Source: Lacisediminimonas profundi
GTDB taxonomy: Bacteria > Pseudomonadota > Gammaproteobacteria > Burkholderiales > Burkholderiaceae_D
Length of the DNA stretch: 64,000 nucleotides
Direction: 5' to 3'
NCBI RefSeq assembly: GCF_008831265.1
Contig: NZ_VTTH01000003.1
Location: 62,001-126,000 of the forward strand
Below, in pieces: positions 27,270 to 34,992 of this stretch. Under the pieces are notes generated by a model that made no database searches, was not told the origin of the DNA, and saw only the letters and a list, made by a program, of their open reading frames with translations. How positions within the stretch are numbered: position 1 is the stretch's first letter; each line of letters starts with the position of its first letter. Both the position numbers and the translations under genes were made by a program.

Positions 27270-27344
27270 TATGTCCGGCACGGACAGCAGGGACAGCGGC
27301 GGCGGCATGGACAAATACCGGATTGACCGCATACAGATGGAACC

Positions 27345-28409
27345 ATGAATATCTGGGCTTATATCGCCAAGCGCGTGTTGCTGATGATCCCGACATTATT
27401 GGGCGTCATCGCGATCACCTTTGCCGTGATCCAGTTCGTGCCCGGCGGGCCGGTCGAACAGGCGCTGATGGAGCTGAAGCAGGGTGCCGTGACCGGCGGC
27501 GGTGAAGCCAGCGGCGGCGGTGCGTCGCAGTACCGCGGCCGCCAGGGCATAGACGCCGAGCGGGTCAAGGAAATCCAGGCGCTGTATGGGTTCGACAAGC
27601 CGCCGATGGCGCGTTTCTGGCAGATGCTGAAGGGCTTTGCCACCTTCGACCTCGGGCAGAGCTTCTACCATCACAAGGATGTGTGGGAACTGGTCAAATC
27701 CAAGTTGCCGGTCTCGATCTCGCTGGGCATGTGGGCGTTTTTCCTGACCTATTTCATTTCGGTCCCGCTCGGGATCAGCAAGGCGGTCCGCGAAGGAAGC
27801 CGCTTCGACGTCGCCACCAGCATCGCGGTGCTGATTGGCTACTCGATACCGGGCTTCGTGCTCGGCGTGCTGCTGCTGGTGCTGTTTGGTGGCGGCAGTT
27901 TCGTCCAGTGGTTTCCGCTGCGCGGCCTGACGTCCGACAACTGGGAAACACTGTCCTGGTCCGGCAAGATTGCCGACTATCTGTGGCACATCACGCTGCC
28001 GGTGGTGGCCTCGGTTGCCGGTTCCTTCGCCGTCATGACCATGCTGACCAAGAACACGTTCCTGGAAGAGATACGCAAACAGTACGTACTGACGGCGCGC
28101 GCCAAGGGCTTGTCGGAAAAAACCGTGTTGTACAAGCACGTGTTCCGCAATGCACTGATTCCGCTGGTGACCGGTTTCCCGGCGGCCTTCATCGGCGCCT
28201 TCTTCGCCGGCTCACTGCTGATCGAAACCCTGTTCTCGCTGGATGGCCTGGGCCTGCTGTCGTATGAGTCGGTGGTGCGGCGCGACTATCCGGTGGTGAT
28301 GGGCACGCTCTACCTGTTCACGCTGATCGGGCTGGTGGTGAAACTGATCGGCGACCTTTGCTACGTGTGGGCCGATCCGCGCGTGCAGTTCGAAAGCCTG
28401 GCACGATGA
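27345..28409 (+). CDS. yejB: Peptide ABC transporter inner-membrane permease
   Basis: 354 residues. The N-terminal membrane segment follows NIWAYIAKRVLLMIPTLLGV, the DppB-type start. A family-specific extracytoplasmic insert (about residues 45-75) carries a Gly-rich stretch. The BPD-transport inner-membrane motif, which contacts the ATPase, is EEIRKQYVLTARAKGLSEKT followed by VLYKHVFRNALIPLVTG. Several further transmembrane helices follow (FPAAFIGAFFAGSLLIETLF). GGA precedes the ATG at 27345. The stop overlaps the yejE start (ATGA). Confidence 0.9.
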   Translation: MNIWAYIAKRVLLMIPTLLGVIAITFAVIQFVPGGPVEQALMELKQGAVTGGGEASGGGASQYRGRQGIDAERVKEIQALYGFDKPPMARFWQMLKGFATFDLGQSFYHHKDVWELVKSKLPVSISLGMWAFFLTYFISVPLGISKAVREGSRFDVATSIAVLIGYSIPGFVLGVLLLVLFGGGSFVQWFPLRGLTSDNWETLSWSGKIADYLWHITLPVVASVAGSFAVMTMLTKNTFLEEIRKQYVLTARAKGLSEKTVLYKHVFRNALIPLVTGFPAAFIGAFFAGSLLIETLFSLDGLGLLSYESVVRRDYPVVMGTLYLFTLIGLVVKLIGDLCYVWADPRVQFESLAR

Positions 28410-29500
28410 GCACGCAAAGCACGCAAAGCACGCAGAACCCCATGAGCACGCCGAGCATGCAGGCCACGACGGCCGCGCCCTCGATCTCCCCCGGCCGCCG
28501 GGTCTGGCTGCGGTTTCGCCGTGACCGGCGCGGCTACTGGAGCCTGGTGATTTTCCTGATCCTGTTCGGGCTGAGCCTGATGGCGGAAGTGATCTCCAAC
28601 GACCGCCCGCTGGTGGCGCGCTACAAGGGCGAACTGGTGTTTCCGATCGTGAAGGATTATTCCGAACGGGTGTTCGGCGGCGACTTCGACTCGCCGGCCG
28701 ACTATCTCGATCCCTTCATCGAAAAGCAGTTCAGCGAACCGGGCAACTGGGCCATCTATCCCTTGAACCGCTATCGTTATGACACGCTGAATTATTTTGC
28801 CAGGTCGCCCAATCCGGCGCCGCCGACCGGGCAGAACTGGATCGGCACCGACGACCGCGGCCGCGACGTGTTCGCCCGGCTGCTGTACGGCTTTCGCATC
28901 TCGATCCTGTTCGGGCTGGCGCTGACTGCGACCGGCGTCATCCTCGGCTTGGTCACCGGCGCGATACAGGGTTATTTCGCCGGCCGCACCGACCTGCTGT
29001 TCCAGCGCTTCATGGAGATCTGGAGTTCAATGCCGGAGCTGTACCTGCTGATCATCTTCGCGTCGATTTTCGACCCCAGCATAGGCCTGCTGTTGCTGTT
29101 GCTATCCTTGTTCGGCTGGATGGGCCTGTCGGATTACGTGCGCGCCGATTTCCTGCGCAACCGCAACCTCGAATATGTGCAGGCGGCCCGCGCGCTGGGA
29201 CTGTCGAACTGGCAGATCATCTGGCGCCATGTGCTGCCCAACAGCATGACGCCGGTCGTGACCTTCCTGCCGTTCCGGATGAGCGGCGCGATCCTGGCGC
29301 TGACCAGTCTCGATTTCCTTGGCCTGGGCGTGCCGCCGTCGACCCCCAGCCTGGGCGAGTTGCTGGCCCAGGGCAAGAACAACCTCGACGCCTGGTGGAT
29401 CGCGCTGTCCACGTTTGCCGTGCTGACCGTCACGCTGCTGTTGCTGACCAATATCGGCGATGCGCTACGCAATGCGCTTGATGTCCGGAGGCGGACATGA
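28406..29500 (+). CDS. yejE: Peptide ABC transporter inner-membrane permease
   Basis: 364 residues from the ATG at 28406, which overlaps the yejB stop by four bases (ATGA). The first ~30 residues are a Ser/Thr/Gln-rich tail from 9-bp DNA repeats (STQSTQSTQ), unusual for the family. Then comes RRVWLRFRRDRRGYWSLVIF and the first membrane helix, a large periplasmic loop, and the DppC-like core: NWIGTDDRGRDVFARLLYGF, and the ATPase-contact loop RNRNLEYVQAARALGLSNWQ. It pairs with YejB to form the translocation pore. Its stop overlaps the yejF start (ATGA). Confidence 0.9.
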   Translation: MSTQSTQSTQNPMSTPSMQATTAAPSISPGRRVWLRFRRDRRGYWSLVIFLILFGLSLMAEVISNDRPLVARYKGELVFPIVKDYSERVFGGDFDSPADYLDPFIEKQFSEPGNWAIYPLNRYRYDTLNYFARSPNPAPPTGQNWIGTDDRGRDVFARLLYGFRISILFGLALTATGVILGLVTGAIQGYFAGRTDLLFQRFMEIWSSMPELYLLIIFASIFDPSIGLLLLLLSLFGWMGLSDYVRADFLRNRNLEYVQAARALGLSNWQIIWRHVLPNSMTPVVTFLPFRMSGAILALTSLDFLGLGVPPSTPSLGELLAQGKNNLDAWWIALSTFAVLTVTLLLLTNIGDALRNALDVRRRT

Positions 29501-31086
29501 GCCTGCTTGAGGTACGCAATCTGGTGGTCGGATTCGGTTCTTCCACGGTCGTCAACGATGTCAGTTTCACGATTGCGCCCGGCGAGAAATTCGCACTGGT
29601 TGGCGAATCCGGATCCGGCAAGACCGTGACTGCGCTATCGATCCTGCGCCTGAACCAGGACGCTGCGTATGGCGGACAGATCCTGTTCGACGGCGAAGAC
29701 ATCCTGCAAAAGCCGGTCCCGGCCCTGCGTACGCTGCGCGGCCGCGACATCGCCATGATTTTCCAGGAACCGATGACAGCGCTCAACCCGCTGTTCACCA
29801 TCGGCAACCAGATTGCCGAAGTGCTGATGTTGCACGAAGGCCTGGGTGCCAAGGCAGCAGCGCGGCGCGCGGTCGAATTGCTGGACAAGACCGGCATACC
29901 GGAACCGGCGCGGCGCGCGCTTGCCTATCCGCACCAGTTGTCCGGCGGCCAGCGCCAGCGCGCCATGATTGCGATGGCGCTCGCCTGCCGGCCGCGGCTG
30001 CTGATCGCCGACGAGCCGACCACTGCGCTGGACGTGACGATACAAGTGCAGATACTGGAACTGCTGAACCAGCTGCAGCGTGAAGAAAACATGGCCGTGC
30101 TGATGATCACGCACGACCTCAACCTGGTCCGCCATTTCGCCGACCGCGTCGGCGTGATGGAAAAGGGCCTGCTGGTCGAGACCGCCAGCACCGCCGAACT
30201 GTTTGCCGCCCCGCGGGAAGCCTACACCCGCAAATTGCTGGCCAGTCATCCGGATCACTTGCTGGAGACGGCTCCTCAAGGCGACGAGTTGTTGTTGCAG
30301 GGCGAGCAGGTACGCTGCGTGTTCCAGATCAGCCAGGGCTGGTTCAAGAAGCGCGACTTCGTTGCCGTCGACAATGTGGACTTGCAGCTGCGTGCCGGCG
30401 AGACGCTGGGCATAGTCGGCGAGTCCGGTTCCGGCAAGTCGACGCTGGGGATGGCGATGCTGCGCCTGTCCGCCGCGAAGGTGGCTGGACGGATTGCGTT
30501 TGTGGGCCAGCCGATCAGCGAGATGGACAGCGCCCGCGTCAGGCCACTGCGCGCGCGCATGCAGGTCGTATTCCAGGACCCGTTCGCATCGCTGTCACCG
30601 CGCAGGACGATCGAACAGATAGTTGGCGAGGGACTGGCGCTGCATCATCCCGAGCTGTCGCGTGATGGGTTGCGGAATGCGGTTGGCGCGGCGCTGGAGG
30701 AAGTCGGATTGCAGCCGGAGATGATGTCACGCTATCCGCACGAATTCTCCGGCGGCCAGCGGCAGCGAATTTCGATTGCGCGGGCGCTGGTGCTGAAGCC
30801 GGCGCTGATCCTGCTGGACGAGCCGACGTCCTCGTTGGACGTGTCGGTGCAGTTGCAGGTGCTGCGGCTGCTGGCCGGCTTGCAGAAGAAATACGGCCTG
30901 GCTTATCTCTTCATCAGCCATGACCTGGCGGTGATCCGGGCGATGGCGCATCGGGTGATGGTGATGAAGGATGGGAGGGTAGTGGAGGCGGGCAGCACGG
31001 AATCGGTGCTGAGCGATCCACGGGAGGAGTATACGAGGAGCTTGTTGGCGGCGGCTACTTATGCGACGTTAAAGGGGGCGGGGTAG
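29497..31086 (+). CDS. yejF: Peptide ABC transporter ATPase with two nucleotide-binding domains
   Basis: 529 residues: two fused OppD/OppF-like domains. Domain 1 (about 1-260): Walker [10 protein letters not shown]-loop, signature LSGGQRQR and Walker [13 protein letters not shown]. Domain 2 (about 270-529): Walker A GESGSGKS, signature FSGGQRQR and Walker [13 protein letters not shown]. Both sites look intact. It powers the YejBE pore. The ATG at 29497 overlaps the yejE stop, so yejBEF is translationally coupled throughout. The operon ends here and the next 1.2 kb is repeats. Confidence 0.93.
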   Translation: MSLLEVRNLVVGFGSSTVVNDVSFTIAPGEKFALVGESGSGKTVTALSILRLNQDAAYGGQILFDGEDILQKPVPALRTLRGRDIAMIFQEPMTALNPLFTIGNQIAEVLMLHEGLGAKAAARRAVELLDKTGIPEPARRALAYPHQLSGGQRQRAMIAMALACRPRLLIADEPTTALDVTIQVQILELLNQLQREENMAVLMITHDLNLVRHFADRVGVMEKGLLVETASTAELFAAPREAYTRKLLASHPDHLLETAPQGDELLLQGEQVRCVFQISQGWFKKRDFVAVDNVDLQLRAGETLGIVGESGSGKSTLGMAMLRLSAAKVAGRIAFVGQPISEMDSARVRPLRARMQVVFQDPFASLSPRRTIEQIVGEGLALHHPELSRDGLRNAVGAALEEVGLQPEMMSRYPHEFSGGQRQRISIARALVLKPALILLDEPTSSLDVSVQLQVLRLLAGLQKKYGLAYLFISHDLAVIRAMAHRVMVMKDGRVVEAGSTESVLSDPREEYTRSLLAAATYATLKGAG

Positions 31087-31139
31087 GAGGGGGCTTCCTC
31101 CTTTGGCGGCCCTTTGTTTGCTGGCGTTTGTGCTGTATT

Positions 31140-31298
31140 CGAACTGGCGTTGCTTGCGACGTAGCCGGTTTTCGCACCGGCGGGCGTGTCCCTTTCCTTG
31201 CGGGCTGGTGTGCTGTTTTCAAGCTATCGTTGATTGCGACCAAGCCGGGACTCGCCCCGGCGGGCGACGTCCTTTCTTTGGTCGCCAAAGAAAGGACG
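31140..31298. repeat. Divergent relative of the intergenic repeat arm
   Basis: Two partial copies of an AAGCCGG...CGCCCCGGCGGGCG arm-like sequence (about 31160-31195 and 31240-31268) precede a strong hairpin with 13-bp perfect arms GTCCTTTCTTTGG (31269-31281) and CCAAAGAAAGGAC (31285-31297) and a TCG loop. The layout (CCGGCGGG, then a CTTTCTTT stem) parallels the outer arms of copies A-G but the sequence differs. It begins 54 bases after yejF and may serve as its terminator. Confidence 0.7.
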
Positions 31299-31316
31299 CA
31301 AAGAAAGGCGACCCGG

Positions 31317-31439
31317 ATACGACGCCCCTTCGGGGTCCCCCCGAAATCCGACGGCCTGGCGGAGAAGCGTGCAAACTCGCTTCGCTCAGACAAGCACGCT
31401 TCTTTATCCGCCATCCCATCAGATTTCGGGGCGTCGTAT
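31317..31439. repeat. Long imperfect inverted repeat (about 120 bp)
   Basis: Outer arms ATACGACGCCCC (31317-31328) and GGGGCGTCGTAT (31428-31439) are perfect complements. Further inside, CCGAAATC (31341-31348) pairs with GATTTCGG (31422-31429) with some offset, and AAGCGTGC (31365-31372) pairs with GCACGCTT (31394-31401), giving a long interrupted stem with a loop around AACTCGCTTCGCTCAGAC. It looks like a MITE-like element or a structured RNA. No gene is credible here. Confidence 0.7.
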
Positions 31440-31529
31440 ACGGGAGGTAGGTCAAAACCGTATCGCTGCGGCCAACGCTGAAACACAGTGGCGCTGATCG
31501 ATGATCGGCGATTTACCTGATGACCTGAT

Positions 31530-31585
31530 GATCTGCTGATCTGCTGATCTGGTGATCGGTTGATCGGGTGATCTGGTGATCGGGC
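31530..31585. repeat. GATC octamer tandem array
   Basis: Seven GATC tetranucleotides start exactly every 8 bases (31530, 31538, 31546, 31554, 31562, 31570, 31578), forming units GATCTGCT, GATCTGGT, GATCGGTT and GATCGGGT. Two more GATCs lie just upstream (31496, 31503). Non-coding. Confidence 0.85.
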
Positions 31586-31652
31586 GAGTAATCCAAATAT
31601 GGTTGATCATTGCGCCATCGTTCGATCGACCCGAACCACTGCACCCCTATCG

Positions 31653-31960
31653 CCAATTTGAAGCTTCGAAAACCATTAAGAGTCAACGGTGCGCTGGGCA
31701 TCGGTATAAGACACTTCATGGGGTTGGCTGATTAGGTAAGCGGCACACAGCCGAGGGATCATCACTTGCGAACGTCGCACTGGATTAGCCCAGACATCCG
31801 CGTCTGGTTGCCTATCGAGGCGGGCGTTGGCCAAGTGGGTTTTGACTTTGGTTTCTTTGGTGACTTTCTTTTCCAAAAGAAAGTTACACACCCGCCGGGG
31901 TGTTTCCCGGCTTCACAACGACAAACAACAAACCCAGCCAAACCAACCGCAAGCTGAAGC
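31653..31960 (-). repeat. Intergenic repeat arm E (type 1), solo copy
   Basis: Boundary AATTTGAAGCTTCGAAAACC, the type 1 inner segment and the common outer arm with hairpin ACTTTCTTTT/AAAAGAAAGT (31863-31872 and 31875-31884), in the same orientation as D and G. No partner arm is present on its inner side, unlike the other copies. The outer end passes directly into the double-palindrome block. Confidence 0.9.
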
Positions 31961-32115
31961 GGCGAAAAGCACATCGCCGTAATGAAGCTGCTGGACCCCA
32001 TCCCCCCTTGCAGGGCGCGTCTGCGCTTGCAAGCGCAGACCGTTCCGCAGGCGGGCAGCATGCTGCCCGAGACCCCTGCTACACCCCCAACCCTCCTCTT
32101 GAAAGGGAGGGAGCG
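31961..32115 (-). repeat. Double-palindrome repeat block, copy 1
   Basis: Contains a perfect 22-bp palindrome (32019-32040, core TGCGCTTGCAAGCGCA) and a perfect 16-bp palindrome GGGCAGCATGCTGCCC (32053-32068), ending near CCTCTTGAAAGGGAGGGAGC. A second copy lies inverted at 44720-44885. In both places it abuts the outer end of a long repeat arm, through the sequence CATCGCCGTAATGAAGCTGC. No gene seen. Confidence 0.9.
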
Positions 32116-32213
32116 TTCGTAGCATGCGCCGGTCTACCCTCGGTGCCACCCGGCATGCCAGCCCGGCATGCCAGCCCCTCCCCATCTATCACCAAATCCG
32201 AACAATGCACAAA

Positions 32214-32252
32214 AACTAGTTGTTTGTTTTCATCAAACCCCCCGCCTATGAT
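32214..32252 (+). promoter_or_regulatory. Candidate promoter and operator of the 32-44 kb catabolic cluster
   Basis: TTGTTT (32224-32229), a 17-base spacer and TATGAT (32247-32252) form a good sigma-70 promoter 82 bases upstream of the first ATG. The small palindrome AACTAGTT (32214-32221), overlapping the upstream side of the -35 box, is a plausible regulator half-site pair. The LysR gene at 45693 is the obvious candidate regulator; this link is inference. Confidence 0.5.
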
Positions 32253-32334
32253 CTTTCCAACACGGCGGCACCGGGCGGATTTGAATGCACGGTTGACGCC
32301 ATCCCCCCCCTCAACCGACAACCGAAAACAGACA

Positions 32335-32868
32335 ATGCCCGCCGAAACCCAAACCTGGTACGACATCGTCGTCAAGGTACTCAAGGCGAACCAGGTAAAA
32401 CTGGTTGCCTATGTGCCCGACAACGTCCTGTCCCCGCTGATCAAGGCAATCCACGCCGACCCCTGGTTCACCGTCATCTGCCCGGCACGGGAAGAGGAAG
32501 CAGTCGGCATCGTGACCGGCGCCTGGATGGGTGGAATGCGTGGCATCACGCTGATGCAGACCAGCGGCTTTGCCACCTTGCCGAACGCGCTGGCCTCGCT
32601 GGCCGTGCCGTTCCAGATTCCGCTGCTGATGATGATTTCCGAGCGCGGCACATTGGGCGACCACCAGCTTGGACAGGCGATCGTCTGCCGCACCATGCGG
32701 CCAGTGCTGCAAACGCTCGGCATCGAACATTTCGCCATCGAGCGGCTGGATGACGTCGAGTTCGTGGTGAACAACATGATCCAGCAGGCGTTTTCGACGC
32801 AGGCGCCGGCAGCCATCATCCTGTCGCCGCTCCTGACCAAGAAAAACACCGCTTCGAAACAGGACTGA
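32335..32868 (+). CDS. ThDP-dependent 2-oxoacid decarboxylase, N-terminal-type subunit (sulfopyruvate decarboxylase alpha-like)
   Basis: 177 residues from the ATG at 32335; longer upstream frames run into repeats and are not credible. It matches the N-terminal (PYR) domain of thiamine-diphosphate decarboxylases as a separate subunit, as in ComD of sulfopyruvate decarboxylase and phosphonopyruvate decarboxylases. The ThDP-activating glutamate is probably Glu53 in AREEEAVGIVTGAWMGG; MQTSGFATLPNALASL follows, typical of this branch. With the next gene it should form a heteromer that decarboxylates a 2-oxoacid to an aldehyde, which the adjacent aldehyde dehydrogenase could oxidise. The real substrate cannot be read from sequence. 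It is the first gene of the catabolic operon. Confidence 0.82.
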   Translation: MPAETQTWYDIVVKVLKANQVKLVAYVPDNVLSPLIKAIHADPWFTVICPAREEEAVGIVTGAWMGGMRGITLMQTSGFATLPNALASLAVPFQIPLLMMISERGTLGDHQLGQAIVCRTMRPVLQTLGIEHFAIERLDDVEFVVNNMIQQAFSTQAPAAIILSPLLTKKNTASKQD

Positions 32869-32872
32869 CGCC

Positions 32873-33484
32873 ATGGCAAACAATGACAAGCAGGCGACCC
32901 GCGACACCGCCCGTGTGATGAACCGCTCCGACCTGACCCGGCGTCTGGTCGCCAGGCTCAATGCGAACGAAGCCGTGATCGGCGGCATCGGCAACAACAA
33001 CTTCGACCTGTGGGCCTCTGGCCAGCGCCCGGAAAACTTTTACATGCTGGGCAGCATGGGCCTGACCGCGCCGATCGCCATGGGCGTGGCGCTGGCACAG
33101 CCGCAGCGCCGCGTGTTCGCGCTGGAAGGCGATGGCTCGCTGCTGATGCAACTGGGCGCACTGGGCACCATCTCCGCAGCAAAGATGAAGAACCTGGCCG
33201 TGATCGTGTTCGACAACGGCATGTACCAGATTACCGGCAAGCAGCCGACGCTGACTTCCAGCACGGTCGACCTGGTGGCGGTGGCCAAGGGCGCCGGCCT
33301 GGCGCAAAGCGCATGGGCTGCCGATGAAGCCGATTTTGAAGCGCTGGTGGATCGCGCACTGGACGGCGACGGCCCGTGGCTGATCGCCGCTCGTATCGAC
33401 GACCAGAAGCCGGCCGGCACCACCGATCGCGATCCTGCCCGCATTCGCCAGCGCTTCATGGCTGCGATGGGCGCGAAAGCCTGA
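32873..33484 (+). CDS. ThDP-dependent 2-oxoacid decarboxylase, C-terminal-type subunit (beta-like)
   Basis: 203 residues; begins four bases after the alpha-type subunit. It carries the ThDP/Mg-binding motif GDG...N: EGDGSLLMQLG (Asp87) through IVFDN (Asn115). GIGNNNFDLW and MGLTAPIAMGVALAQP are also typical of ComE-like subunits. The active site of such enzymes forms between the PYR-type subunit and this PP-type subunit. The product is expected to be an aldehyde passed to the dehydrogenase encoded next. Confidence 0.85.
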   Translation: MANNDKQATRDTARVMNRSDLTRRLVARLNANEAVIGGIGNNNFDLWASGQRPENFYMLGSMGLTAPIAMGVALAQPQRRVFALEGDGSLLMQLGALGTISAAKMKNLAVIVFDNGMYQITGKQPTLTSSTVDLVAVAKGAGLAQSAWAADEADFEALVDRALDGDGPWLIAARIDDQKPAGTTDRDPARIRQRFMAAMGAKA

Positions 33485-33510
33485 GCCGTATCTGCCGACC
33501 AGGAGCCGAC

Positions 33511-34923
33511 ATGTCCAAGCTACTCATCAATGGCCACTGGGTCGATGGCGAATCGACCCAGCAGCTGACCGAGAAATACCAGGGCCGCGTTTATGGCCAG
33601 ATGGCGGTGGCATCCGCCGCCCAGATCGACGAGGCGATCGGCGCTGCAGTGGCCGGCGTCAAGACCTCGACCCTGTCGCCGTATGAGCGCTATCGCATCT
33701 TGTCGCAGGCGGCGCGCATCGTCGAAAGCCGGATCGAGTTGCTGGTCGGGCTGATGCGCGACGAAGCCGGCTTTACCCGCGCCGATGGCGAGAACGAAGT
33801 GCGGCGATGCGTGCAGACGCTGGAATTGTCGGCCGAGGAAGCCAAGCGGCTCAATGGCGAGCTGGTGCCGATGGAAGCGGCGGCCGGCATGAAAAACCGG
33901 ATGGGCTTCACCCTGCGCGTGCCGCGCGGCGTGATCTGCTGCATCACCCCGTTCAATTCGCCGCTCAATACGGTGGCGCACAAGGTGGCGCCGGCGCTGG
34001 CGGGCGGCAATGCCGTGGTGTTGAAACCATCCAACCTGACGCCCCTGACCGCGGTCGAATTGTGCAAGGCGCTGCTCGACGCCGGCCTGCCGCCGCAACT
34101 GCTGTCGCTGGTCAACGGGCCGGGCAGCCGCATTGGCAGCCAGTTGCTGGACGACCAGCGCATTGCCTATTACGCATTCACTGGCAGCACCAGGGTCGGG
34201 CGCGAGATCCAGCAGGCTGCCGGCCTGCGCGGCGTGCAGCTGGAACTGGGCAGCATCGCCAGCACCATCGTCTGTCATGACGCTGATATCGACATGGCGA
34301 TTCCGAAGATCATCAACGCCGGTTTTCGCAAGGCCGGCCAGGTGTGTACGTCGGTGCAGCGGTTGTTCGTCGATCGCCGCATTGCCGATACCTTCATTCC
34401 GAAATTTGTCGCGGCGGCAAAGGCGACCAGGGCCGGCGACCCGGCCGATCCGGCGACCATCGTCGGGCCGATGATCAGCAGCCATCACGCACAGCGCGCC
34501 AGTGCCTGGGTGGCGGAAGCGGTCGAAGCCGGCGCCACGCTGCTGGCTGGCGGCGGCTGCGAAGGCAATGTGATGCAGCCGACCGTGCTGCACAAGGTCA
34601 ACGACAGCATGCGGGTGTACTGCGAGGAAGTCTTCGCGCCAGTGCTGTCGATACTCGAATTCGACACGCTCGACGAAGTGGTTGAGCGCGCCAACGACAG
34701 TCCGTACGGCCTGGCCGCCGGCCTGTTCACCAGCAGCCTGCAAACCGCATTGCGCACTGCGCGCCGGCTGGAATTCGGCGGCGTGCATATCAATGAAGCG
34801 TCCAGCGCGCGGGTCGACATCATGCCCTTTGGCGGTGTCAAGGATAGCGGCTTCGGTCGTGAAGGCCCGGGTTACGCGATCCGCGAAATGACCGAGGAAA
34901 GACTGATCACCGTTGCCTATTGA
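33511..34923 (+). CDS. NAD(P)-dependent aldehyde dehydrogenase
   Basis: 470 residues from the ATG at 33511, with AGGAG seven bases upstream. Aldehyde dehydrogenase superfamily motifs: ITPFNSPLN (Asn149), KPSNLTPL (Lys172), FTGSTRVGREI (cofactor loop), LELGS (Glu245) and GQVCTSVQR (catalytic Cys279), then EEVFAPVLS near residue 370. It should oxidise the aldehyde made by the ThDP enzyme to an acid. The sequence resembles lactaldehyde/glyceraldehyde- and phosphonate-type dehydrogenases more than betaine aldehyde enzymes, but the substrate is open. Confidence 0.9.
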   Translation: MSKLLINGHWVDGESTQQLTEKYQGRVYGQMAVASAAQIDEAIGAAVAGVKTSTLSPYERYRILSQAARIVESRIELLVGLMRDEAGFTRADGENEVRRCVQTLELSAEEAKRLNGELVPMEAAAGMKNRMGFTLRVPRGVICCITPFNSPLNTVAHKVAPALAGGNAVVLKPSNLTPLTAVELCKALLDAGLPPQLLSLVNGPGSRIGSQLLDDQRIAYYAFTGSTRVGREIQQAAGLRGVQLELGSIASTIVCHDADIDMAIPKIINAGFRKAGQVCTSVQRLFVDRRIADTFIPKFVAAAKATRAGDPADPATIVGPMISSHHAQRASAWVAEAVEAGATLLAGGGCEGNVMQPTVLHKVNDSMRVYCEEVFAPVLSILEFDTLDEVVERANDSPYGLAAGLFTSSLQTALRTARRLEFGGVHINEASSARVDIMPFGGVKDSGFGREGPGYAIREMTEERLITVAY

Positions 34924-34992
34924 GCCGGCCAGCAGTGTGCCGGCCTTGCCACGCTACCGATCCAACCTGAATCAAACCGAACCGACTGACTT

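Noticed and set aside
31530-31585. CRISPR-like array
   Set aside because: Units are 8 bp with no spacers and no cas genes are nearby; it is a short tandem repeat.
32335-33484. Sulfolactate/coenzyme M pathway
   Set aside because: The split ThDP enzyme resembles ComDE, but no other sulfolactate or coenzyme M genes are present and the surrounding genes do not fit.
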